From Luzula sylvatica (Eukaryota; Streptophyta; Magnoliopsida; Poales; Juncaceae), in the NCBI GenBank assembly GCA_946800325.1, contig OX326959.1, positions 40,600,908 to 40,664,907 of the forward strand: a DNA stretch of 64,000 nt, in the 5' to 3' direction. This document shows, piece by piece, positions 22,330 through 33,672 of the stretch (positions within the stretch are counted from its first letter, which is position 1; every line of letters starts with the position of its first letter). The notes below the pieces were generated by a model. The model did no database searches, was not told the origin of the DNA, and was given only the letters and a program-made list of their open reading frames with translations. The translations under genes and the position numbers were made by a program.

Positions 22330-23420
22330 AAGGTATTTCTATCACTTTAGATTTAGGTTTAATTAGGTTTATTTTTGAATATTTAGGCTTAATTAGGTTT
22401 AGAATTCGTTGAATTTTTTTTTTTTGAATCTTTCGTTTTTTTTAGGCTTAATTAGCTCGGTTTTTTTAAACTATCTTGTTTTTGAACAAATTTGGTCCTC
22501 ATTTATTTTTGAAATGATTTGTTTAAATCTGTTTTTGTAGGTCTATTTTTTGGATGTTTTATTTAAATATGTTTTTGTAAATCCGTATTAAATCAGTTTT
22601 AAATCTGATTAATTTGTCTGATTTTTTTTTTAATCTGTTTTTAAATTATTTTTGTATCTGCATTGATTTAGGTCTGATTTTGTTTATTTAAATCAGTTTT
22701 TAATTTGTTTTTGAAATATTTTTAGGTTTAAATCTGTTTTAAAGGCATAAATCTGGTTTAGATGTTTTTTTGAACTTGTTTTTTAAATTTAGGATTAAAT
22801 TTACTTTTTTAGGTGGAAGGCCTAAATCTTGGCTGCTGTCTCGTCTGTTTGGTCTGGTGTGGTGGAAAGCCGACGAACCCTCCTGCTCTATTTTCGTTGA
22901 AGGTATGCTTATTTCTCTCGGTTTAGTTAGGTTTAGATTTAGATTTAAATTTAGGTTTAATTAGGTTTAAAAAATTTTGAATTTGGATTTTACATATGGA
23001 TTTCAAATCTGGATTTTTAGGCTTAAATAACTATTTTTTTTTAGGAATTTTGAATCTGTGTTGAATTTGTTTTGGGTATATTTAATATGGATTTTTAGGG
23101 TTTGTAGGCTTAAATCTGTTTTAAATAAAGGTTTAATTGGGTTTAAAAAATTATGAATCTGGATTTTACATATATATGGATTTTAAAACTGGATTTTTAG
23201 GCTTAAATAACTATTTTTTTTTAGGAATTTTGAATTTGTTCTAAATTTGTTTTTTTAAACTTGTTTTTTTAATTTTTGTTTAAATTTGTTTTTTTAGGTG
23301 AAAGTCATAAATCTCGGCTGCTCTCTCGACACTCGGGTCTGGTGTAGCGGAAAGTCTCCTGCTCTCTATTTGTTTGAAGGTATGTTTATCTTTCTCGGTT
23401 TGGTTAGGTTAGATTTAAAT
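22330..23420 (+). repeat. Duplicated intron-like block inside the CACTA element
   Basis: GAAGGTAT...TTTCTCGGTTTAG and the block with AATCTCGGCTGCT and GTCTGGTGT recur at about 22800-22920 and 23280-23400, each around T-rich sequence. This looks like a tandem duplication of a short exon with its flanking introns. Confidence 0.5.
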
Positions 23421-24709
23421 TTAGGTTTAATTAGGTGTAAAATTTTTTGAATCTGGATTCATAAGCATTTTAAATCTGGTTTTGTAGGATTAAATAATTA
23501 TTTTATTTAGGATTTTTGAATCTGTTCTGATTTTGTTTTAGGTATTTTAATTATGAATTTTTAGAGTTTGTAGGCTTATTAAATATGGAATTTTAATTTG
23601 TTTTAAGTATATTTTATATCTGTTTTTTTTTAAATCTGATTTTATTAAAATATGTTTTAAATCAATTTTTACATCTATTATTTTTAAATTTGTTAGTTAT
23701 GTTTTTTGAAATTAGTTTAATTAATGAGTTCTTATTATTTTAGGAAATTTGGATTTTGGACTTTTTGGCGAATTAATTAATCAACTCCGGACCAAGGTTA
23801 ATATTAGTTCAATTTTTATAATTTATTGTATGATATTGTATGTGTGAAAAATGCGTAGTTTATATCTAAGTTTGGATTTAGGATTTTAGAGTTATTTGGA
23901 TGTAGTAGAAAAATATTAGGTTTAGATTAGGTTTTAATTGTTGTTTGGATGTAGTACTTTATTTGTTGCGAGTATAATTTATGGTTATATATTGTTGAGT
24001 TATGAAATTTTTAATATATTTTTGATTACCAGAAAATATAAAAATAATAAAAATAATAGGTATTAAATTATATTTAATATATCTCTAATATGTTTATGAA
24101 TTTTCTAACATATGTTTAAAAATATTTCTAATATGGTTATTTCAAAATTTAATTAATTTTATGTAACAAAAAAATATACTTAATTTAAAATTATGAATTA
24201 AAAAATAATATAATTAGATCTTATATCTTAGTAAATTAACAAATTTGGTCACGTATGATATTAAAACAAAAATATGTATTATTGGATGTTATAGAAACAG
24301 AATTAAGACAGTTTTTTGAAATATATTATGATATTATTTTGTATTACAAATTTGTATGACATCCAAACAAATCTTTAGTTAGTAGTATTTCATACAATTA
24401 ATCTTCGGAGACCTCATTATTTCAACTTCTCAATAGTGTTCTAAAGAAATTCTCGGTAGTGTTGTTCCAATTTTGTTCTCCAATTATTTCACTTAATACC
24501 AATCTTTCCGTTACGGTTGAGTTTTGGAATGAAATAGTTTTATGTCGGATTAACTAATTTCTAACGAATTCTTCGAGACATTGTTATTTCGACATTTCTA
24601 TAGTATTTCAAACTTTCTAAAGAAATCTTTGGCAGTGTTGTTATTCTAAATTCTTTTCCCCAATTCATTTTCTTAATACCAATTATTTTCATTGTTAGAA
24701 TATCTCTCA

Positions 24710-25518
24710 ATGGAGACTGATCGTTCCTGGATGTATAATCATTCTCTCACGATTAAGTTTTGGAATGGAATGGTTGATTTTCTTAATTTCGCATTCGCAC
24801 ATCCCGAGAAATTGCCAATAAATAGCCAAGGAAAAAAATGTACTTGGTGTCCATGTAAGAATTGCCAAAATTCTTTTCTTCGTATCCATGATGAGATAGC
24901 AACCCATTTAAGTAGTGTCGATTTTATGCCGGACTATCTAATTTGGTCAAAACAAGGAGAGGGAGATTCAAATTTCGAAATTGGTGGGTCGTCGTCGTTC
25001 AGTCCCAATCGGATGGAACAAATGGTTCGTGATGTTGCCGGACCTTCGTTTGATTGGCAAGAAGAAGTAGAGGAGGATGAGGAACCAAATTCTGAAGCTG
25101 CTCGTTTCTTTGAGATGCTTCGAGCATCTGATGAGAGTTTATGGGAAGGACCAGGATTTTCAGAAAAGGGCTCGGGGTTCGGCATGGGATCAGGAGGTCA
25201 AGGAGGTTACGATGGTTTTCAGAATCCCGGCGTGTTCTCGTCTCCTCCCCTCCAGAATTCAGGTTCGGATTTTCAGAATGTATTGCGGTCTCCTTTCCCA
25301 CAGATGTTCATGGCGAATATGTCGCAGCAGAATCAGGACACATCGACCCGACCATCGAATGTATGTATATGTTAAATAAAATATATATAATTCTTATAGT
25401 AGTATAGTTTCATATAACAATTCTTTAAGTTCAGGAGACATCGACCCGACCGGCGAATTTTGGTCCGGCAAATGATTTTCTTGGAGGTTTCGATGGTGAT
25501 AATTTGAATCAGAATTAG
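24710..25518 (+). CDS. CACTA-encoded protein with transposase-associated domain
   Basis: There are two exons, 24710-25360 and 25435-25518, joined in phase 0 (GTATGT..TTCAG). The product is 244 aa. Residues 1-75 (METDRSWMYNHSL, then FLNFAFAHPE, CTWCPCKNCQNS and DEIATHL, ending FMPDYLIWSKQGE) are the transposase-associated domain (Transpos_assoc, PF13963 type) found at the start of plant En/Spm proteins, with its conserved Cys cluster. The rest is acidic, then Gly- and Ser-rich, and ends NFGPANDFLGGFDGDNLNQN. The catalytic part normally following this domain is missing, so the protein can only be a regulator or a remnant. The start was chosen at METD because no ATG lies before it after the likely acceptor TTCATTGTTAG. 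The end of exon 1 and the start of exon 2 repeat the same 25 bases. Confidence 0.72.
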
Positions 25519-25639
25519 AGAGAGTTTATTTGACTGTTGTATTTGGATTGTTGTATTTGTGGATTGTCGTATTCGGATTGTTGTATTTGTGAATTGTGGT
25601 TTCATTTTCTGGATTGTTTGTATTTGTTTAATTGTCGTG

Positions 25640-26785
25640 GGTTTATTATAATTATTAAAAATTATTATTAATATAAATTTAAAATTATTTAATTATTTAT
25701 TTAATATTTATATATTATTAATATTAAAATATTAATATTACAAATTTAATATAATTTAATTATTTATTAATATTATAATTATTAAAATAAATTTATTATT
25801 ATTTAATTATTTATATTAATATTAATTATATAAATTTAATATTATTTAATTAATTATTTATATTATTAATATTAAAATTACGAATTTAATATTATTAATA
25901 CAAATTTAATATAATTTAATTATTTATTAATATTATAAATATTAAAATAAATTTATTATTATATTAATTAAATAAATTTAATATTATTTAATTAATTATT
26001 TAATATTATTAATATTAAAATATTAATATAATTTAATTATTTATTTATATATTATTAATATAATTTAATTATTTATTAATATTATAATTATTAATAATTT
26101 AATTATTTATTAATTATATATATTTAATATTATTTAATTATTTAATTTTATTATTAATATTAATATTAAAATATTAATATTACAAATTTAATATTATTTA
26201 ATTAATTATTTAATATTATTAATATACAAATTTAATATAATTTAATTATTTATTTATATATTATTAATATAATTTAATTATTTATGAATTACATATATAT
26301 TTAATATTATTTAATTATTTATTTTTATTATTAATATTAATATTACAAATTTAATATTATTTAATTATTTAATATAATTTAATTATTTATTTATATATTA
26401 TTAATATAATTTAATTATTAATTAATATTATAATTATTAATAATTTAATTATTTATGAATTATATATATATTTAATATTATTTAATTATTTATTTTTATT
26501 ATTAATATTAATATTACAAATTTAATATTATTTAATTATTTAATATAATTTAATTATTTATTTATATATTATTAATATAATTTAATTATTTATTAATATT
26601 ATAATTATTAATAATTTAATTATTTATTAATTATATATATATTTAATATTATTTAATTATTTATTTTTATTATTAATATTAATATTACAAATTTAATATT
26701 ATTTAATTAATTATTTATATATTATTAATATAATTTAATTATTTATTAATTATATATATATTTAATATTATTTAATTATTTATTT
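25640..26785. repeat. Nearly pure A/T block
   Basis: About 1.1 kb is made of permutations of TTTAATTATTTATTAATATTA with only a handful of C or G bases. Several segments of about 200 bp (for example around 26270-26440, 26440-26620 and 26620-26780) repeat one another, showing local tandem amplification. Confidence 0.9.
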
Positions 26786-26797
26786 ATCCGTATGCTG

Positions 26798-27019
26798 ATG
26801 TCACCTTTTCTGCGACGGCCCGCCGGAGAAGGTTTCTGCGACGGCCCGCCGGAGAAGAAATGACCGTCGGAAAAGGTGACATCAGCGACGGCCCGTCGGA
26901 AAAAGTGACATTAGCGACGCCCCTTTCAGCGACGGGTTGCCGTCGGTAAAACGTTCAGCGACGGTTTTTGGGAGTATCAGCGACGGTTTTTACCGTCGCT
27001 GATGCGCAGATCTGTTGTA

Positions 27020-27022
<3 letters not shown>
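26798..27022. repeat. CACTA subterminal repeats and right terminus
   Basis: GCGACGGCCCGCCGGAGAAGG occurs twice, followed by AGCGACGG words in both orientations, then the terminal CTGTTGTAGTG. Confidence 0.85.

Positions 27023-27105
<83 letters not shown>
27023..27105. repeat. (AT)n microsatellite abutting the CACTA end
   Basis: Perfect AT repeat of about 41 units starting at the transposon's last base. Confidence 0.97.
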
Positions 27106-27108
<3 letters not shown>

Positions 27109-28632
27109 GGCTAGAGTATCTTGTTGATAACGTGTTGAAAAATAAACAAAACATAAAGAGAATTTGGAAGAGACAGTTTATGTTCAATAAGATAAAAATT
27201 ACAATAAACACTATCTTCTTTATATAGTACGGCATAAGTGCAAGATTAAAACGAACGATTACAAAAACAAAAAATTTATACAATAATTAACATAAAAAAA
27301 TTTATATAATTTATCAACCCCTTATTTTGGACTCATCTTTATGAAATTTCCTCATGCCACCTCATCACAAATCATGCCACATCATCACAATTATTTCAAC
27401 CATTAGATTATGATATGTGGCAATATATTAACCATAGATTAATTTTTGATTTTGTGTGATTATGTTTTATTTGTAGATATTTATGTGTCCTTTATTTTAC
27501 ACAATCTTTTAAGCAATTTTAGAAGGCCACATCACCTTACACTGATGACGTGTCAAAATATTATTTGTTAGGTTCATGTTGAACCAAGTGTATTTGATTT
27601 TGAATATTTTTCATAATATGTTACATGATCAATTGTGAAAACAAATAGAATGTGAAGAGTTTAAATTTCTAACATGAATAAATTAATATATAATATCATA
27701 AACACATCAAATATTGTTAGTATTTTCATAATATATTTTTAAAAAATTAAGAAATATATTCGCTTGAATTTTATCTTTATTTTGAGATCCATATTATCAT
27801 ATATTTAATATTTTTCTCTAACTTAAAATTATGAAAACAATTATGTAAAAAAAGATATAAAAATAAATATAATTACATTAATGACTTGTAAGCCTAATAA
27901 TTATTATTTTTAAAACTATAATTGAAAAAAATTGCACATACTACTAAAGTATGTTAGTATCATATATTCAATACTTTTCTTTAACATAAAATTATGAAAA
28001 CAATTATGTAAAAAAAAAAATATAAAAAAAAATATAATTACATTAATGACTTATAATCCTAATTATTATTATTTTTAAACATATAATTAAAAAAAATTGC
28101 ACATCCTAATTATTATTATTATATTTAAAACAATTATGTTATATTTGTATTTTTACTTAAAGCAGTTTCATGTTAATCTCTAAAAAAATAATGAAATATA
28201 TTTATTTACTAAACACAAATAATTTCTTTAACTTATAAAATATTTTTCAATAATAAACATGAAACATAAAACTTATCAGACTCAAATAATTTTTATAAAA
28301 TTTTACAATGTTATTATTCTTAATTTTAGATATGAAAATTTAAAATATCATATGATTTTGATTTTTGTTTATGTCCACACATGTTGTTTCATTAGTTTAT
28401 AGTGACATGCATTCTTTTTTGTATATGTTGTATTAAAATACTAAATAAATATTTCGCAATGTGTCATATTAAAACATAATATAATAATTTTGTCATAATC
28501 AAACTTCCTTAATCAATATGATATTAATTTTTATAAAGTCTTATATTTGATCCAAAAAAATCATAACTATATATTATGTGTATGGTAAATCAAATGAAAC
28601 AAAACCGTCGCGAAGCGCGAGTAATCTCCTAG
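27106..28632 (+). mobile_element. AT-rich stretch ending in a Helitron-type 3' terminus
   Basis: The end has the hairpin TCGCG-AAG-CGCGA (28608-28620), then GTAATCTC and CTAG (28629-28632) followed by T. A degenerate relative of the terminus is at 41825-41846 (GCGAGAGCGGGGTAATCTCTAG). No gene is seen. The 5' end is unknown, so the left boundary is nominal. Confidence 0.4.
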
Positions 28633-29135
28633 TTATTCTTATAATATTTCAGTTACAAAATAACATTAACGTATTTTAGTCACAACAAATAGGTCCTTTT
28701 TACAGGGTTCCTAGATATATTTGGATATCTTTTGGTGGAATGCATATATGGTCAATTGGGCTAAGTTTGGGCCTGCAAAGGGATTGGTCCATCATATTTT
28801 GGTGAGTTTAAATTACTGGTGAACTTCAAATATAACAACGAGCGCCTACACCACTACATGTGATGTGAACTGCAATACATAAAGAAAGTTCTGTTAAACT
28901 TACCATATTGTCGTAATTTCATTTAGTTCGAATTGTATCGTGTATTTTCCCTAGTATTTTCTAGTGCATGCCCATCAATATTCCATAAACCGCCTTAATC
29001 TTCAATAAAAGAGCCCCTCTATTTTTATCTCTCATCACACAAACACTCCATCAAGTTCTACTTGACCATAAAATCTCTCAACTCTTTGAATCCAAAAAGA
29101 CATAAATCCAAAAATACCATAACCAAAATTAAACA
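28633..29135 (+). other. Upstream region of type D gene
   Basis: No other gene is seen. CTTCAATAAAAGAGCCCC at about 28999-29015 may serve as a TATA-like element, with a leader of about 100 bases rich in A and C before the ATG at 29136. Confidence 0.35.
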
Positions 29136-29378
29136 ATGTCTTCCCCGGATAAAAAGATCCCGATGCCCCCAAAACGACACCCTGCATGTCCCGGAAGAAA
29201 ACATTGCAAATGGCCAAGTTGCATCCATAATATAAAAAGATCCTCGACTGGCACCACCAGGCTCTCTCGAGACTATTACACACACAAAGTGCACCATGTC
29301 CATATTTTTCTCCATTCTCAAAGTGAAGTTTGCTTGCGCCGGCGTCACTGTTGGATGCCGCATGGCTCGTACATTTAA
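29136..29378 (+). CDS. Small HPACPG-motif protein, type D
   Basis: This 80-aa protein of unknown function is the only family member here on the plus strand. The core KRHPACPGRKHCKWPSCIHN lies at residues 13-32 (C18, C24, C29, H31), keeping the C-x5-C-x4-C-x-H spacing although Gly before the third Cys is Ser. It begins MSSP, like type A, and has a second block TTRLSRDY (40-47) shared with type C (ARLSTDY). The C-terminal half has several His and Arg residues and two more Cys (C66, C72). No signal peptide or membrane helix is evident. A minus-strand frame overlaps it but has no family support. Confidence 0.68.
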   Translation: MSSPDKKIPMPPKRHPACPGRKHCKWPSCIHNIKRSSTGTTRLSRDYYTHKVHHVHIFLHSQSEVCLRRRHCWMPHGSYI

Positions 29379-29639
29379 ATTTCAACACTTTACTACTTTA
29401 GGCTGAATATCAAAAAAAGGTGGAACATTTTCGAAAATCTGCCATCTTTTCTTCATATTTATAAGTTCCGTGATTCTTAGCTTTTATATATTTTTATTTT
29501 ATTTGTTTAGTTTGCTGTCTGCAGGTTGTAAAAGAATTCATTATTCTCGTACACATGTAAATTTGTCAAGAAGGAAAGGAAATTAAAATATGTTTGTGAA
29601 ATTATTACTCTTCTGTGTTTTCTTTTCAATCTAATTTTA

Positions 29640-30240
29640 CTTATTTCTAGGTTTAAGTGCATTATGATTTGTGGTTTGAGAATAGGCCAAGGCTTACATT
29701 TTAATATAGGGAAAATATACTTGGGCCTCAAACTCGTTCCAAGAGCTTAGGTGAGTTGGAAAAAAAATTTAGATAAAGTTATTATCATTTTTAATTGTCT
29801 CAATTAAATATTAATTGACACGTTTAATTGATACAATAATAATTTATAATATGTTAATATTAATACAATTTAGATAAAGTTATTATCATTTTTAATTGTC
29901 TCAATTAAATATTAATTGACACGTTTAATTGATACAATAATAATTTATAATATGTTAATATTAATACATGTTAACTGACGTGTCAATTTAATCAAACGAT
30001 CAATTAAATCACTAATCGGATTAATTAATAATACTAACCAACTCATTTAACTCTTTTTTGCCATCACATCAAATGTGTATTTTTTAGTTTGAGGGGCTCC
30101 ATGTATAACTTCTTTAATATAGGGCTTATAAGAATATTGGTTGCTTAACTGCTTTTTGATTTGATTATTGCTTGACAACTTGGTTCAGTTCCGTATGCCC
30201 AAAATCTGGTATCTCACAAGCTAGGATCATTCATTCCTTA
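29640..30240 (+). repeat. Duplicated block (mate at 41850-43400)
   Basis: CTAGGTTTAAGTGCATTATG through GGTATCTCACAAGC is repeated at 41850-42230 and 43265-43402, where a transposon splits the mate. Inside this copy a segment of about 103 bp (AGATAAAGTTATTATC to ATGTTAATATTAATAC) is tandemly duplicated at 29769-29975; the mate has only one copy. Confidence 0.85.
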
Positions 30241-30394
30241 AAAAGCAATTTTCAAATATACCCAAAATAATTTTTACTTCTTTATATTTTTCTTCCACAT
30301 TCACCAAACGGACCGTAGTCCTAGAATCGAATAAAAATTATTTAAAGGTGGTCTGCCTATCTTCCGAATAAAGAAAAATGATGACGAAAATTCA

Positions 30395-30537
30395 TCACGT
30401 GTCATATGTCGATAGCCGTGCGCCGGAAGAGAATCTTTCAATATTACGAATACGGCCAGACAATTTGCACCTCTTCTTCCCTGGACAAGCTGGGTGTCTT
30501 TTGAGGGTTTGCAAGTCTTCTTCTCAGATGAATGCAT
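30395..30537 (-). pseudogene. Type C HPACPG gene, frameshifted relic
   Basis: The ATG and MHSSEK start match the gene at 18909, but one base is missing after the seventh or eighth codon, so the ATG frame runs on as an unrelated 78-codon frame. In the other frame the conserved order is still readable: KRHPACPGKKRCKLSG, then the third Cys and the His are both replaced by Arg (GRIRN), then a GARLST block and an early stop. Both replacements are single transitions. Loss of two of the four candidate ligands plus the frameshift indicates a dead copy. Its upstream leader still resembles that of the type C gene. Confidence 0.72.
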
Positions 30538-30884
30538 CTTAATTTCTAGGGTTCAGGATTTTTATTGGATTGAAGAGAATAGCGAATCTTTTGAAGGAAC
30601 AGAAATGAAAATATGAAATGGATTTTGGGTGCTCTTCTGTAAGGGAGATCGAGTCGGTTATATTAGTATGGAGTTTCTTGCATATGCATTGACTGGAAAT
30701 TAGTTCATCTATTTATAAAATGAAATTAGTGTGGAAAATTCATGGAAAGAAATAGGGAAAATTCAAGAAACATGCGAAAATTTGAAGGGAAAGCATATTA
30801 CTTATGGCGCAATTAAAAATAAAATTTATTAATAAGAAGGACATTGACTAATAATCCGACACTTATTTAGTAGGAGTCCTACTA

Positions 30885-31560
30885 AAAAAGTTAGAATTGG
30901 CCGAGTCGAAAAAAAAATCGGAACGTAAATAAAAAAATAAAAAAAAAATGGAAAAAAATAAAAAATATATTCTAAAAATTTGAAAACATTATAAGAATAA
31001 ATTCAACTAATAAAAACTCAAATTAAGACATAGCATAACATAGTACATAACATAATTTTGAAATTTAGAATTGGGATCATATCATATACATATTAATACT
31101 TATACAACAATATATTGGTTACTATTTTTTACAAAAGTATATTACTTCATTAATATAATATTATTTTTTTTAGAGATATGTACTGTACAATCCAATCGTG
31201 GGTAAAATGTTGTGTATGTTAGCAATTCTTCCCAAAAGTCGCTTGGTTGGGATTTTATATGGTCATTTTGATTGTCTAAAAAATATAGTCAGCTAATATT
31301 ATTGTAAAGATTGAAGTGTACAAAAAATAACAAACAAATAGCCATAGAAGATCAAATCTCATATTCCGACCAACTCGCCCTTCTTTTAAACTGGAGATTC
31401 AGCTAGCAGATACTACGAACTGCGGTATGCACTATCTTTAAAAAAAAAAAGTTCGGAAACTCAGGTGCGATATATCCGGATGCAACTCGGTTCGATCGTG
31501 TCCGAGTCCGACTCAACTCGGCCGAGTTTTTTTTTAACTCGGCCGATATTACGAACCATG
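30885..31560 (+). mobile_element. hAT-like element relic, same family as 48455-49227
   Basis: It runs from GGCCGAGTCGAAAAAAAAATCGG to CTCGGCCGATATTACGAACCATG. The right end and much of the AT-rich interior match the intact element at 48455-49227. The left terminal 60-80 bases are missing or changed, so no target duplication is seen. Confidence 0.6.
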
Positions 31561-31647
31561 AGCAGGACCATATGTGCAAAAATTAAAAAAGGCCAATTGT
31601 ATATGGCAGGCAATACAAATGGTTGGAATTTTTACTACCATTTTAAA

Positions 31648-32339
31648 TAGAGGTGGCAAACCGGCGGGTTTGGACGATTTCGAGCTGAACCCAACAGGTT
31701 TCGGACTAATTTTTGGGTTCGGAGCTCATCGGGTTAAGTCAATTCGGATCAAGATGGGTTCGGATTGGATCATATTTGGTAGGATCAATTTCGGGTTGAA
31801 AATTATAGTCGGATCGGGTTTTCAAGTTCGGGATGATTGGCGGACGCGGTTTGTTCCGGATTCGGGTTCTTTCGAAATTCGGGTTGTGTCGGATTTTTTT
31901 AATGATTCTATAAATCAATTTTGTCAAAAAATTGAATATAAAATTAAATTATTATCCAAATTACGGTCTTTATTTTTTATTTGAAAGCACCGGTGTCATC
32001 TCACTCTCGAAAAATGAAACAAATATAATATTACAGAGATTAGTTAATATATTGAATTAAAAAAAATGATAACGCCGGGTCAATTTGGGTTCGGACTATT
32101 TGAGTTCGGACTTGTCATAATCAGGTTTATCGGGTTTCGGACAACTCGGATTCGGATCGAGTTGGGTCGCAATAATAATTATAATATGTCACACCGGGTC
32201 AATTTTGGGTCCGATTTCTCGGGTTCGGGTTGGACGGGTTCGGCACTTTGAATTTTCTAAATTTTTCGGATCACAGACGAGTCAGATCTCGGGCGAGTCG
32301 GATGGTTTTTTCGAGTTCGGACTGGATTTGCCACCTCTA
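31648..32339. mobile_element. hAT MITE with perfect 13-bp TIRs
   Basis: The ends TAGAGGTGGCAAA and TTTGCCACCTCTA are perfect inverted repeats. The 8-bp duplication ATTTTAAA flanks them (31640-31647 and 32340-32347). The 692-bp interior is rich in GGGTTCGG words. It has no transposase, so it is non-autonomous. The 8-bp duplication assigns it to hAT. Confidence 0.92.
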
Positions 32340-32567
32340 ATTTTAAAGCATGTGGATATGTAAAAAATTTATAAGATTGAGCATACGTCGTTAAGTAGTT
32401 TTTGAAGGGAATATAAATTCAATTAGATATAGGGTGATTCTACTGTACAACCTCTTTTAAAATGGGTAATTTCGGTATTAAGTTTTCTGTATTTTCTTTG
32501 GGTTGCGTCCCCTCCATTTCAGTAATAATGGGCAAGTCCATCACCGTAGATGACTTTTCATTCTCAG

Positions 32568-33440
32568 TATTCTAAATATCACTGATATGTACCGATATGT
32601 CGGTTTCATATTTATAATCGGTGTCCTGCCGTTACGATATGTTCCGTATAGATTGAGTAAATCAGTCGACCGATATATAAATCGATATGGATAGATATAT
32701 GCCGATATAGACCGGTTTGTGAAACGGTTTGATTTAAATCATCTTATTTTTAATATTTACTTTTAGGCCGCATAACATTTTTACTATCATTGTTTGGCCC
32801 AATTTCCTTTTCCTTCTCGTATGTTGTGATGGAGTACTCATCTCCACGATTTGCTAACTTTTAGTTTTCCTCTCTTGACTTCCTTCTAGTTTCATCAACA
32901 AAACTCCATCTCCACGAACAAGATCCCCACAGCAAGATCTCATTTCATCAGCAAAACTCCATGAGCATCAAGGCCAAGGGCTTTGTCTGCATGACTCCAC
33001 CACTCGCATTTAGCTCTCAAGTTCTGAATGACGATGAAGAGATGAGCGACGATGAAATCATTTTTTGTCCGGACGAGGTTAGACTCTCATTGCGGACATC
33101 CGCAACTACACTAACGGTTAATGAACATGATTTCGTGATTTAATTTATTGTATTATTTATGAATTTTATGTTGTAATTTTGAATGTATTTTTAATTTAAC
33201 TTGCAATTTATTTTGTATTGTTAAATTTTGAAATTAATCATGTAGAACTTGGACTAATTTAACAAATTTAATATAAAAAAATGTTATAAAAATTTATTTA
33301 ATATAATATATATTTAATATTAAAAAATACACAACCGCTATACTATTGATATTTTTCGCTATGAATCTTTTATGTCAGTCATGTCACTTATCGGTCGCCG
33401 ACCGATCTGTAAGCGATATGCGATATCTATAACATTGTGC
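32568..33440. mobile_element. Nested repeat inside the left arm
   Basis: It interrupts the left arm between TTTTCATTCTCAG and the continuation at GAATAGCTCTCTC. Its ends, AGTATTCTAAATATC and GATATCTATAACATTG, are rough inverted repeats, and the inner flanks are rich in CGATATG words. A 60-codon frame (32961-33143) has no recognised family. Confidence 0.35.
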
Positions 33441-33576
33441 ATGCATTCCTTGTGAATAGCTCTCTCTTTCTCTCGTGCTTCAAGAAACCAACTCTCTATT
33501 GCAGCTCACCGTGAACTCTCCATATCTCCCTGCCCCCTCACCGTGAACTCTCCATATCTCTCTGCCCCCTCATCGT

Positions 33577-33579
<3 letters not shown>

Positions 33580-33662
<83 letters not shown>

Positions 33663-33672
33663 TACACACACA
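33580..33672 (+). repeat. (CT)n followed by (CA)n
   Basis: About 30 CT units then about 14 CA units. Confidence 0.95.

Larger units (their letters stand above)
21541..27022 (+). mobile_element. CACTA (En/Spm) transposon, left terminus lost
   Basis: The right end reads CAGATCTGTTGTAGTG (27007-27022), the complement of CACTACAACAGATCTG, a typical CACTA terminus. Subterminal repeats of the type GACGGCCCGTCG and AGCGACGG crowd both ends (about 21541-22035 and 26798-27000). The matching CACTAC end is not present on the left; the repeats start abruptly after a GATGATGATG run, so the left tip is lost or rearranged. Inside are a CT/C-rich leader (22070-22250), long intron-like T-rich sequence and a two-exon gene carrying the transposase-associated domain. 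No TNP2-type catalytic transposase is present. Confidence 0.85.

Noticed and set aside
22026..22330. Pro/Ser-rich frames in C-rich sequence
   Set aside because: Low-complexity C and CT runs in the leader region of the CACTA element; no domain.
29035..29388. Minus-strand frames of 101-117 codons over the type D gene
   Set aside because: They are shadows of the plus-strand gene; no family support and no conserved start.
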